From: Mya arenaria
Taxonomy: Eukaryota; Mollusca; Bivalvia; Myida; Myidae
Assembly: GCF_026914265.1 (NCBI RefSeq)
Contig: NC_069124.1
Span: 7,962,213-8,026,212, forward strand
Direction of reading: 5' to 3'
DNA: 64,000 nucleotides
Part shown: in pieces, positions 10,643 through 24,000 of the stretch
How positions within the stretch are numbered: position 1 is the first letter of the stretch
Layout of the letters: every line of letters starts with the position of its first letter
Notes under the pieces: model-generated
What the model saw: only the letters and a program-made list of their open reading frames with translations
Told to the model about the DNA's origin: nothing
The model's database searches: none
Translations under genes and position numbers: made by a program

Positions 10643-10996
10643 AGCTGCACTCTCTCAGAAAACCGTTTTTACAACTTTTTTATTTTTTGTCTTGGAAAGA
10701 GCAAATTATTGCGTAAATATTGGAAAACCAGTGATATAAGATTACTGACAAAAAATCAGATCGTAGATTTGCATATTTTTGTTTAAAAATTAAGGTTTTA
10801 TAGCTTAAACCGTTACTAACGGTTAAAGAAAAATGCATAAATCATCAATGTTTGAACCTAAATATAAAAATCTGCGATCTAATTTTTTGTCAGCGCTCTT
10901 ATATAACTGGTGCTCATGGATTTATGCAAAAATTGGCTCGTTCCAAGACAAAAAATAAAAAAGTTGTCAAAACGTTAAATCTGTGAGAGTGCAGCT
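10643..10996. mobile_element. 354-bp palindromic MITE with TTAA target sites
   Basis: The two halves are almost perfect reverse complements along about 170 bp each. Ends read AGCTGCACTCTC, and TTAA flanks both sides (10639-10642 and 10997-11000). TTAA duplication plus long inverted repeats fits a piggyBac- or Kolobok-type non-autonomous element. A second, truncated copy is at 49967. There is no coding capacity. The transcript would fold into a long hairpin. Confidence 0.88.
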
Positions 10997-11509
10997 TTAA
11001 ACCTCATATTTAAGGATCATTATTTTTTAGTTATAGACTTATAGTTAAGCATTTCCTTCAAATGAAATAAACATCATTTTGATGAATTCTATTTCAGTTA
11101 AATCTGTTTTGTTAATTTTATTGTAGACTACTTGAAATTGTGCCAGACTCCTTGATATTCGCCACTGCAGTGCTTATATTTATGTTGTGATATGTTGATC
11201 ATTATGGACGGCATGCTAGCTACACTTTTTGTTACATGAATGCACAAGTGATTGTGCAATAGAAAAGTTAGAATAGTTAATGTATGGACAGAATTTATAT
11301 TTAACTGTGTCTCTATTTTTTAAGCGTAATCATATTTCATTATTTTCAAGCCAGTAATAATTTTTATCCTTTCAATGCAAGCCAGGTATCTGTTAATCTT
11401 TAATCCAGATATTATACACCAACACCACTGGATAGTTTACACTTTATTCAGACTTCACAATAAGTAGTCACACAGATATATTTCACACTGATGTAGCTTA
11501 GCAAGTTCA

Positions 11510-11537
11510 TGACGTCATGACGTCACAATGACGTCAC
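11510..11537. promoter_or_regulatory. Three CRE palindromes (TGACGTCA) in 28 bp
   Basis: Perfect TGACGTCA octamers at 11510-11517, 11518-11525 and 11530-11537, about 180-210 bp upstream of the CEP135 start codon. TGACGTCA is the full CREB/ATF site. If transcription starts further upstream (7640-7716), this would be an intronic enhancer rather than a core promoter element. Confidence 0.6.
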
Positions 11538-11717
11538 CTAATGTTGTTTCTAAAGGAAGAGTATTCTAACTTAAAACAGAGTTGTAAAACATGAAATTAA
11601 CAGTATGGTCCCAGTCCTCAGAAGCTAAGAGGCAATCTCTATATCCCAACCATTCAGTTCTCATTTCCATTTCAGATATATGTTTTAAAGCAATACTTAA
11701 TACCGGACTGACAAACA

Positions 11718-12033
11718 ATGTCAAACACAGCCACAGCCCAAGCCCAGCAGAAGTTCTCTAACCTTCGAAAACGTCTGGACCAACTGGGCTACAAACAACC
11801 CCTGGGTATAGAATCTCTACCTCTTGTCGAGAAACTGTTTGCTGATCTTGTGCACACAACAGAAAGTCTCAAAAATGCCAAGTTAAATCTCGGCAAGCAG
11901 ACAACTGAACATGTGGATGTGGATTCTGTTGTAGAGGCTTACAAGAGTGATAATGCCAAACTTGTGAAGGAGAATAATGACTTACACAAACAGTTGATTA
12001 AACAGAAAGAAGAATCAGATGCAATACTTAGAG
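11718..12033 (+). CDS. CEP135: CEP135 coding exon 1
   Basis: Codons 1-105 plus one base. The ATG follows an acceptor-like TTTCAG at 11671-11675, so the 5'UTR is probably split. It contains RKRLDQLGYKQPLGIESLPL and DLVHTTESLKNAKLN, near-identical in order to the vertebrate N-terminus. Donor GTAAGA. Confidence 0.96.
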
Positions 12034-15000
12034 GTAAGATAGGTTAATAGTAATAAAGGATGGATGCTCCATATACATACAAGCCAATGACTTCCTCCAC
12101 AATTGTATGCTCTATTTTCTTTGTTAAATTATATTTTCTGAAAGTTGTGAAAATACTGTTAACCCTTAAGCCACTATGTTATTAATGCCTAATGGCTTAT
12201 CAGTGCTGAATAAATAACATGGAATTCTTAGCATTTTACCATGAATGGTAATATATACATAACTCTTGCTATAGTAGAGATATAGCCATAAAACTATATG
12301 TGTTTGAATCACCGAAAGTCACTCTTTCAGAATATGACATTTTTACCAGCATACTTTGCCTTTTTTTACCTGTTCAGGTGAGTTAATTGGCAAAAAAGAA
12401 AGATTTTTCAAAGTTTCTTCAGTTTTATTGATTAATCTTTGGTATATTATTTCTTTATTGATAGATATAGATAAAATATTAAAGTGAAAATATAATCAAC
12501 AAAAAATGTAACAATATTGGCATTTTATAATGACTTTACTGCACAGGTAAAGCAACAGGTGAGTAAAAAAAAATCAACATTTCTATTTTTATTTTTGGAT
12601 TTTTCTTTTATCAGCAAGTCTTCAATTCCAAATATAATTCATTATGAAGGCAATTAATAGTCCTTAAACACTGTTAAGTAACAAAAACATCTAAATATAA
12701 AATTATATTTCATACATTTGTGACCTTGGGCGTCTTTTACTCATCACTGTCAGATCTCTGTTTCACACTGTTTGAAGTTAATTAAAGAAAAAAAAAAATT
12801 GGTATAAAAAAGACAGTCAAATAACTAAGTGTGTTGATCATAAACATTCAGTGCTTACATACTGTTAAATTCAAAGTCTGATGCCTGTTATAAATTTCTG
12901 ATAATTATGATTGATTGTTAAATTGATTATGGTACATGTTTGAATGTTTTTAATTCTTGTTGAACTTTATTAGCTTTCATTTGAAAAAAAACATGTTTTG
13001 AAGAAACCATTGCCAGTGTTTATATAATCCCCATTTCTTTACTCAGAGCTGAAGGCGTCCCTTCGGAAGCTTGAACACGAGAATGCGGACCTCAAGTTCC
13101 TCAACAATCAGTATGTACACAAGGTGCGAGGGTTGGAGCGCGAGAGCAAGGAGAAGTCGGACCGTATACTCAACCTGCAGGAGAAAAACTTCCATGCTGT
13201 CGTTTCAACACCAGGTGAGACAGTCATTGAAACTGGACGTTCTGATGAACAAGCCAGAATGCTTACACAATTGCTAGTCATCGACATTTTTAACAAGCCC
13301 TGCTATAATCCAGGATTTGAGCAAGCTTCAAATTATTTTACCAATGCAGGAATTTGAAATAAAGTATATTGGCTCTTTTTGACATAAACAATTTTTAATC
13401 ACCCCTCAAATGTTTTAATACGCCTGTTTTTAAAAAAACCTGGACTAATTGTTGTTTTACCTGCAGTGTATGGGCGGGCGGCGTTCAATATATCGCTGCT
13501 GAATGACTTAAGAAGCCTTTGTCCAATGATCTCCAAATTTGTTCAGATTATCTTGGACAAGTTTTACAACCAGACATAACGCTCTAGTGACTAAGAGTTG
13601 TCAACCTATAATTAAAGAACTTACCTAAAATAGGTCGTGTCTGCAATAGTCACAATGTGTATAGGTGTAATATCTCTGACAAGGTTGATAACCAACAATA
13701 TCGCTGTAGTAACCTGGGAGTTATCCCCCTTTAATTATAAAAATTACTTCAAAGCGGTCTTGTCCGTTCATAAATAATTTTTGAAGCATTTGTCCAATCA
13801 TCACCAAACGCAGTCAGAATGTGTATGAGCATAATATCTCCAACAATTTTGATATCCATCCATATCACTCTAGTCACTCGAGAGTTATCAACCATGATTT
13901 TTTAGCTCAACTATTCGAAGAATAAGGAGAGCTATACTACTCACCCAAGCGTTGGCGTCGGCGTCACCCCTTGGTTAAGGTTTTGCGTGTAAGCACACAT
14001 AGGTAAATATCTCAGCAACTACTAGAGGTATTGCATTGAGACTTTATACAATGGTACTCAACCATCAAACCTACTTAATTAACCAAGTTAGATAACTCTA
14101 GTTTGCATTTATTGCCAATAATAGGCCTTTATTATTTGACTTAGAAATTCTTGTTAAGGTTTTGCATGCAAGCACACATAGATTAATATCTCAGCAACTA
14201 CTTGAGGTATTGCATTGACACATTATACAATGGTACTCAACAATCTAACCTACCTTATTCATCAAGTTAGATAACTATAGTTTGCATTTAATGCAAATAA
14301 TAGCCCCTTTATTATTTGACTTAAGATTCTGGTTAAGGTTTTGCGTGCAAGCACACATAGGTTAATATCTCAGCAAGTGCTTGTGGTATTGCCTTGAGAC
14401 TTGATACAATGGTACTCAACCATCCAACTTACTTAATTAACCAAGTTAGATAACTCTAGTTTGCATTTAATGCAAATAATTGCCCTTTATAAATTCTGGT
14501 TAAGGTTTTGCGTGTAAGCACACATAGGTTAATATCTCAGCAACTACTTGAGGTATTGCATTGAGACTTGATACAATGGTACGCAACCATCCAACCTACT
14601 TAATTAACCAAGTTAGATAACTCTAGTTTGCATTTAATGCAAATAATTGCCCTTTATTATTCGACTAAGAAATTCTGGTTAAGGTTTTGCATGTAAGCAC
14701 ACATAGGTAAATATCTCAGCAACTATTAGAGGTATTGCATTGAGACTTTATACAATGGTACTCAACCATCCAACCTACTAAATTAATCAAGTTAGATAAC
14801 TCTAGTTTGCATTTAATGCAACATAATTGCCCTTTATTATTAGACTTAGAAATTTTGGTTAAGGTTTTGCATGTAACCACTTTTAAGTCAATACAGCGAA
14901 TACATCATGTATTGCATTAAAACTTTACACACAGGCTCCATACCATTTAACCTTATTATTTTATCAAGTAAGATAACTCTATCTTTCATATTATATAATT

Positions 15001-18000
15001 TTTGCCCCTTTATTATGCGACTTAGAAATTCTGGTTAAGGTCTTGCATGCTAGCACACACAGTCTTCCCGAAATGTGCCGGTCCGCCGGACATGTCCGGC
15101 AAATTTTGAACAGGTCCGGCAGATCTTCCGAAAATGACGGTCCGGATGCCCGACATATTTTGAGACAACTGAATAGCGAAAAGGTATTTAAAAGCGAAAT
15201 GTCTATAAAAACTTTCGCTGATTATTTGCCTTTGCGGTAGTTAGTCAATCCCATACTGATATTGACGTCACATAACATCGCCAAAAGTCGGCCGTTTCCG
15301 ATTTCTGATATGCAATCATGATGTTGATTCCCGGGGATAAATGAGTAAATACGATTCATCAGTAAATACATTTTATTACATCAGTTTTGATTTGTTCTTG
15401 GTTTGCAACAAAGTACAATCAAAATCGTCGGCACGCAATTTACTTCGTCTGCAGTCAAAATGGCGGCGGTTGGTGGAATTACCGGACGACCGAAAAAACA
15501 GAAAGCACCTTAATGGCAGCATTGTTTAAATATTTTTTTGCGAGACCAAGTGTTTTTTTTTTTTACTAAACGACATGTCAATGTAAAGTTTATATGGTTT
15601 TTTTTATGAACTAAATCAGGAAAGCATTCAAAACAGTTGACATTCATTTTTTTTACTCTTTATGTATACTATGACATATATGTTCGGACAGGCAAATATT
15701 TTTTCGGACAGGCAAAAACTTCCAAAGTGCCTGTCCGGTGGACAGGCGGAATTTTTACAATTTCGGGAAGACTGCACACATAGGATAATATCTCAGCAAC
15801 TACTTGATGTATTGCATTGAGACTTTATACAATGGTATTCAACCACCCAACCTAATTGAATAACCAAGTTAGATAACTGTAATATGCAAATAATGGCCCT
15901 TTATTATTACACTTAAACATTCTGGTTAAAATTTTGCATGTAACCACATTTATGTTAATATCTCAGCACATCATGTATTGCATTGAAATCTAATCTAACA
16001 GTGATCCATGCATGTTTCATCAAAACTTTTCAATCCTTACACTGAAAAGCTGCGGAATAGTCGAGCGCTGTCTCTGTGACAGCTCTTGTTTTTTCTTAAA
16101 ATTGGTCTTGTCTGCTTAACAACTTGAGAAGCCTAAATTTGGTCAGAATGTGTATTTGCATAACATCTTTGAAAATTTTTATAACCAGCAATATTGCTTG
16201 AAACACTGGAGAGCTATCACCTTTAATTATAGAAATAACCTCAAATCGATCTTTTCCATTCTATAACTTTAAAAACTGTTGTTCAATTATGACCATATTT
16301 GGTCAGGATGTGTATGGGCATAATATCTCAGACAAGTTTGATAGCCGTATCACTTGAGTCATTCAAGAATTATAGCCCTTTAGTTATAGAAATTGCCTAG
16401 AATTTGTCCAATCAATTACTTAAGAATCCTTTGTCCAATTATCACCAAATATGTCTAAATGTGGCTTAACGTACACCCACTTATCATTATACTTGGTGTC
16501 CTAAAATTAGGACGGGTATCTGTTTTGACAGTCAGTGCTCTTGTTTTTATTAAAGTACAATAGTGTACACTACAAACCATGCATTTTTGCAAAAAGTGTG
16601 TTGACTTCGGGGAAGAGATTGCATTGTCATGTTGACGGGTGGAGATATATATTCTATGGTAGCCAATGCGGTGGTAAGCATATCACTATGTACATCTGAT
16701 GTGGCATATTGCCGCTGTGGGGCTTACCCATGCAAATATTTTAACAGGTGACTGCGGGTACAAAAAGAAGATTGTAAATTGTACGCAGAATAGCTTTCAC
16801 CTGATTACGAGGGTTAACAATATCCCCCACACTTGACAATTAGGTTGCTGGAATATTAAGTTTTGGTAAAAGCATTTTTGATAAAAGTTGATTGATACTA
16901 AAATATAACTATGAAAGGGCTTTCACGTCTTTAGGAAGAGCTTGCAGAATAAGCTCCGTTCGTTTTTCTTGCATCTCTGTATGAAGAGCAGAGGTTATTT
17001 TATGTTTTTGTAAATGCCAAAACTTTAATCTAAATGGAATTTAGTTTTCATTGCGCTAAGTGTTTGTTTAAGTGTGATCTGTAATGTATGTTACTATTCA
17101 AAGTTTTTCGGAAACATCACTAGCTACCTTTTACCACCAATAATAAATAATATATAGTTATACGATACGTAAGGAAAAATCATGGCAATAAGCAAAATCT
17201 GCACAAGTGGCTGGTAGTGTAGTTTCCTCATTAACTATTTGAATGTGTAAAAACTATCAACCTACCTATAGCGTAGTGGCTTTGGTAAAGGCCTCTGCAT
17301 ATATATCATTTTTATTGTCCTTCATAATTAAAATGTATTTTAGTTTTGTCTGTTTGTCAAGGATAAAAAAATCAAGGTTTGGTGATAGCCTAAGTGTCGG
17401 GGTCTTGTAGACACTTTGACCTTGGTCACAACTTATAAACAATTCAAGGTACTGAGTAATTCGAATGAAACTTAGGATACATGTAACCAGAGATACTATG
17501 CATTTGTAAAGCAAGGCCCATATCTCTCTTTAACAATAAGTCTGCCCCTCCTTTGCCTGGAAAACAACATTTAAGCATTGGCATTTGCTGCATGGAGCTC
17601 GTGTTTGTTGATTGTAGAGAATTGTACATAATTACCACTAGATAGAAGTCTTAACAATCTTGCCCATACAAATACATTTATAAATTACTTTTACAGGAGG
17701 AAAGAAAAAGACAATACCATTCCGTCGCCAACGTATGGAGATTGATTGCACCGTTCCACCTGCTGATGACTACCATCGAACCAAACCCAGTTTAGCTGAT
17801 GACCCGTACGTGGCTGATCTCCTCCAGGTTGCCGATGGGCGCATAGCGGAGCTTGATCAACAGGTTTCGGATCTGTCAGACCGATGTGAGATTTCTGACC
17901 GCAAGTTGGCTAGCTTCCGACAACAGGTAGGCTTTCATTAGTTTCATCCATCTCATTGTAGATTGATTACTGACAGTGGTACGTGCTTAATGACATGATC

Positions 18001-21000
18001 TTGTCTGACTCTGTCTCATAGACCACATAAGTGCCTGTGTCCACAACAGTCCTTTCTCTGATACTGCATGTTGCAGCATTTAACATAGCATTGCTACTGG
18101 TATCTGGAAATGGATAGTCATTTTCGGGATAAAAAGAGTACTTTGACTTATATAATTTCATATTGATCACTTTCTTATAATATGAAAACTCTTTACTAGT
18201 GATGTTCCGATGATAATCGAAAATCGATTAGTTATACCCCCCAAAACAAAGTTTTTATACCCCCCAAAACAAAGTTTGGGGGGGGGTATACTGGAATCGG
18301 GTTGTCCGTCTGTCCGTCTGTCTGTCCGTCTGTCCGTCCGTTTTTTTTTTGTCCGGGATTCATCTTTGTCGTTATTGAACAAATCTTTTTCAAACTTTCA
18401 GATATTAATGGCCATGATGTAAACTTGCGCCTCTGTGAAATTGGTACGGGTCACATGACCCTGACCAGAGTTATCTCCCCTTGATGTTTTAAAGTAGGCA
18501 AAATAAGCCCTGTCCGGGATTCATCTTTGTTATTATTCAACAAATCTTTATCAAACTTTCAGAAATTAATGGCCATGTTGTAAACTTTTGCCTCTGTGAA
18601 TTTGGTACAGGTCACATGACCCTGACTGGAGTTATCTCCCCTTGATGTGTTAAAGTAGGCAAAATAAGCCCTGTCCGGGATTCATCTTTGTTATTATTCA
18701 ACAAATCTTTATCAAACTTTCAGAAATTAATGGCCATGTTGTAAACTTTCGCCTCTGTGAATTTGGTACAGGTCACATGACCCTGACTGGAGTTATCTCC
18801 CCTTGTAGGCAAAATTAGCTTTGTCCGGCCTAACTCCAGGGCAAACAACCTAGACATGGAGGGGTGGGGGGTATTCGTTAGCCTATGGCTTACAGTTCTA
18901 GTTGGACCTGAAATCGGCGACAATCGATTGTATTTGGTTATAATCGATCATCGAAAAAAATAAAAATTATTAAGTGTTCAGATGTCAGCTTTAATAAAAT
19001 CCATAATGAGCACAAAAATTAATTATTCTTTAAACAACAACACTTAATATCTTCAATCATAGACATAACGTATGTGCATATAATGATTTAGAGTTTAATA
19101 CTGTACATGAATAAAACAACAATTCAGGTACTATCTAGTATTTATAAAATGATTGTACTATCGATTATCGGTTACTTGATTGAAACCGATTATTGTTAGT
19201 AAAATTGGAACCGATTCCCAACACTACTCTTTACTTTTGAATTGAAACAAAATGTTAACGTTAAAAAGGGACGTAACTTGAGATGACTAAGGAATCTTTG
19301 TCGTGGTTATTTACCTTTTTCATTAAGGATATGTTCCCCTTTTGATAATGTTAAGATTGTAGTTTGTATTAGGATGTAAAGGGAAGTTTACAGTTAATTC
19401 CTGCATATATTCTTGACTTGTAGTATTTTCAGTTGAAGTATTTAACCTCTATTTTCCTTGAACCTATGATTCTTCAATTGTTATACCTCAACAACTCCAG
19501 CTTGGTTGAAAAGGTAGAAAAAAGAATTGACTTAAAGCTGATACATTGAAAATGAAGAGCATTGACAAGGATTTACCCAATGATGATGACAGTTTCTTAT
19601 CTGATAGTGCAATTCATTATTGTGACACTACAAATGATTGTATTGGAGTTCAATTCAATTTCAAAATCGATTAATAAAGCTTTGGCAGGTAATAAAAAAC
19701 CTCTGCTTTCTTTGAAAATTAATTGGATGTTGATTTCAAATACATTCTTTAAGCCCAAAACAATTTTAAGAGAGACTGATACCAGATGAAAAGCTCTGGT
19801 TATAATCATGGAAGAAAATACACATAGCTATTTAATTTATATTTAATCATGAATGTTTAACACCAAGATTACCAAACGGAATCTGGGTTCAAAATATTTT
19901 GCTTGCTCTTCATATCGTTGAAGTAGTATGTAAGTGAATGTGAACAAACAGCATTTTTTATCTCCAGTCGAATATTCAGTGCAGTATGTGGTGGCTTGTT
20001 TGTTCCACAAATTTAATGGACTCCTAAAATATTAGAGCTCTTTAAGAAAGAAAATGTTAAGAAGATAATATTCTGTTTGGAACATCCTTAAAAATTATGT
20101 GTTCTCAGTGTACGACCAACTCGCTATAAATGACTCAAATTACTTTGAAAGCAAATCCCCATATGTAGGATATGTTGAGTATGCTCAAACACCCTTTTTA
20201 ACCATTTATTTGTGTACTTTGGTTAATTCAACAACAAAACACTACAGTTATTCAACAGACCTACTTCAATTGGTTATATATACCCATATCTTTTGGCATT
20301 TGGAACATATCTGAATAAAAATGGCAGTGAGCAAAAAGTTTATGTCCTATTCTCTTATTAAATGTAATATTATCACTTTGACTGAACCCCCCTTCCCCCC
20401 CCCCCCCCCCCCCCCTCGCTATCTTCATCTTGGACCTCACCAACTGAAAATGTCTGTGGTCTGGGTCCCGCTATTTGCAACTAACATTGTTTAGTGGTAG
20501 ACTTTGTTTCAATGAGGATCAGTATGCATGTATTGTAGAAATGAAGCAGAATACATGAATATTTAAATACAAAATTGCAAGCAGCATCTGATTATTGAAA
20601 TTTAAATTGTTAACATGCTATGTGTTATTAAAAATGGATAGAACAGCTAATTGATGAAGAATCTTAAATCTTAAATTAAATGAAGATAATCATTAAAATA
20701 TAATTGATAAAAGGCGTTAACAAATTAGCTAGCTTGCATAAATTAATTAAAAAACCCATTGTTCTGATAAATTAAAATTAATATCTGACTTTTATCTTTC
20801 ACCCCTAGTACACCCATAAAGACAAAACTTGCCTTAAACCTAATAAAAATCATTGCTAAACCAATATTTCACCTTAATGCTAGCCAATTTAGATTACCAG
20901 TTCAGTGTTTGTATATTTAAAACCAACCGTGTGATACACTACAGGCTTGATAAATCTATACCTGCATTTTAATCGCCCTTTATTGAACCTCAGAGAAAAT

Positions 21001-24000
21001 CCCGGGATCTTAGTGACATGCTCAAACTTGGTATAGTGGAATCCATTCAGCTCTTATATTACTATAGATAGATCTTCAGCAGGATATTGGCTATGTAATA
21101 AAGCTGGTTGTACGTCACTGACTTAACGTACGGGTGACTGGTAAAATTGGTCTCGCTTTGGAACTTTGAAACTTGTGTAGGACACTAGGATTATTTTTGA
21201 GTTTGGTAAGAATTCTTCTATGTTTTTAACCAATTTCTTTGCAATTGAAAGAGTTTATTGCTATCTGCACATGTTTAACACTTTTGTCCTCCATATTGTT
21301 TACACAAATTTCCATGGTTACATGTTAAGAATGTGTACAATAAAATGCTTATCTGACAAACTTGAAATGAAATTAAAGCTGACTTGTAAAATGCTTCAAT
21401 AATGTACATGAAACAAAGTGATTGACTCTTATTGAAGTTATTTGTATCAACTGCTCATTATTGATTGAACTTTCATGAAAGCAAATCAATTTTCAATTTA
21501 TTGGTTATGGTTTAAAACACATTAAACAATTAAATTTGTTTTCATTGTTGAGGTATTGAACATTTTCATTTCTGCAGAGTAAAATTTGAATATCTTTGTA
21601 ACATGACTCAGGTTTAATGCTATTTGAACTACGCTATTACAAGTTTGCATGTCCATGCAAATCTATCGTGGAAATATTGACATTGAATAAAGAATTAGGG
21701 CGTGTTTGATCAACAAATATCAGACATAATTCCAATAATGGTTCGCATAATATCATGTAAGTTCTTAATAACTCCTTATTATAAGATCATATTAAGGGGC
21801 ACTGGCCAGTGGTATTTCTGGCTTATATCCTGATTTTGAGCTGGTAAGCCATAGAAAGTGAAATCAATTGCTTTATTTATGGCATTGACAGAGTTTATAT
21901 ATATTGTGGTATTGAAGTGGCTTTTGTATTTTATTAGTTTAATAAAAAAAATCAGAAGCTTTTATTAACCAATGTATTGATCCATAGGCCAGTAATAAAA
22001 TCAGTCAAAAGATTGACACATTTTGGTGAATTGTTTGTAACAAATTTGAAGCTTTTGTGAACAACAATGTCTAGCTTTTGCCTAGTTGATTTTGAAAATT
22101 GCACTTTCAGCAACCACTGATCCATATGTCAAACATCATTTACGAGGCTTTTGAACCTTTTTAATTTAGTGTTAATTTAAATATGCATACAAATATAAAT
22201 TAGCCATTGTAGTGGGTTTGTATTCAAAGTCACTGACTGTTTTTTTTCTTCTGATGTTTTATTAAAGTTAAATCTTTTATGCTTGTCAATTTTATGCAAT
22301 AGATCTCATAAGTATGATGTCTACTTTACAATCCGATGATTCCAATTATCTTGAATATGCCAGACAGGTCATTGCTTGCTATTATGGCTCCAACCCAAAG
22401 GCCAGGATAAACAAGCTGACCCCAAACTAAGCACCATCACCCGTGACCAACACCACTTTTGTTACTGGTGTAAAATGGACAGCTCATACTTTGAATGATA
22501 ATATATGTTCAGACCTGTGACAAGTGTTTTTTATATATATATATGTACACTACTTAGACTTAATAAACAATGAGTTCTGTTCTGTTCTAGAATGATTAAT
22601 GCATTGACCTTGCTACTAATGTGTCCCTCATACAATGCCATGTGTTTGGTGATAGGAACTTTTTCTCAACTGCTGGCATTGTCACTTGTTGTTAACCATA
22701 CTTCATAGTCTTTTATTAATTGTTTAACTGCTTTATTGACATTCCAGCCTCTTTGAACATTAAATATTTACAATCCAACTAGTATATTAACACAGTAGGT
22801 TGTAAAACTATTGTTTTCCCTCATTGTTAATCATGATTGAGTTCTTTATTGCAAATTGTCACTCATGAGCATGGGATCAATATTGATGGCCCATGATGAG
22901 TTTATCATGCTCATGTTTAATCATTCTCCTTGTCTTCCAGTCATCAAAATTAGGCTTTCGGATTAACCAGCCCGAATTGATATACTAAAGCTTGGCATAA
23001 CATTTTTTTAACAAGCCCTGCTGTATAAAACCCAGAATTTGAGCAAGCCTGGAAAGCATTTTATTGCAGGGCTTGCGTGCTATTGTACTAGTTTGGACCC
23101 CTGATCTTCCCGACTTATGACTCGACTATGAGCCTAATAGTATGGTTATTCCAATTGGGGAGTAAAATAAGTTAAAGGCTGAGAGGAACTTGAGCCATCT
23201 TCTTTGTTGGATTTTTTCTAAACAATTAAAACAAAATCTGGCTGGTGTTCCCATCGAAGGAGACATAAGCATTACTACCAGTATTAAGTCTCAATTAAAT
23301 GAAATTCTTCTGTTTTCTTTATGCAAGTTTACAATGTATATAACACTGTGAGTATCTCACTCCACAAGTCATGTCATATTTCATACAAAGGCATGCTATA
23401 ATTGATATCATGACCAAGATTGTCAACAGAAATTTGATACAATTACTTTTGTTTTAATGAACATGTACTTAATTTTAAATATTGCTGAGACTATAAAATA
23501 TTAGCCTTAATGTGGCGGTGACATTCCTACTACAATGTACCTTGAACGACTTTATCTCAAAATGATATCCCTTTATTGTTGCCCAATCGTTGAATTGTGA
23601 TTTGATCCTTATAAAAGACAATATATATAGGCGTCTGTAGGGACATGTATATTGACATATCAAATGTCTTTAATTATTGGATTTGTAATTACAACCTTTT
23701 ATGACAAGCTTAATACACACATAAGAATTAAGACTTCGTGTAGTGACCTTTCGAACCTTTGGAACTTTGGTTGTGTTAATTAGGAGATACATGGTATAGG
23801 GTTGAATCTTGGGAATTAAATGTTATCAGGTATGTACCAGTATAAGGTACACATTTGTATATTGCATAATCAATAATTGTTTTGTATGGTATGAAGAACA
23901 ATGACTTTGGCATGGTCACAATACATTTATTTTCAATAGTAACATTTAATTTCCATCATTCAGCCACTGTGGATTCTTAAAGCGGGTGGGGTGGGCTTAG

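Larger units (their letters stand above)
13480..16460. repeat. Degenerate ~170-bp tandem repeat, interrupted by a younger element
   Basis: Phrases such as TTTGTCCAATGATCTCCAAA, TCAGAATGTGTATG.GCATAAT and ATCAC..TAGTCACTCGAGAGT recur at 13500-13900 and again at 16130-16460. The array is split by the element at about 13905-16092. Coding potential is absent. It lies in CEP135 intron 2. Confidence 0.6.

Noticed and set aside
18167-18422. Overlapping frames on both strands rich in Arg/Asp/Thr or Pro/Ser/Val
   Set aside because: Translations of the GTCTGTCC simple repeat in a mobile element.
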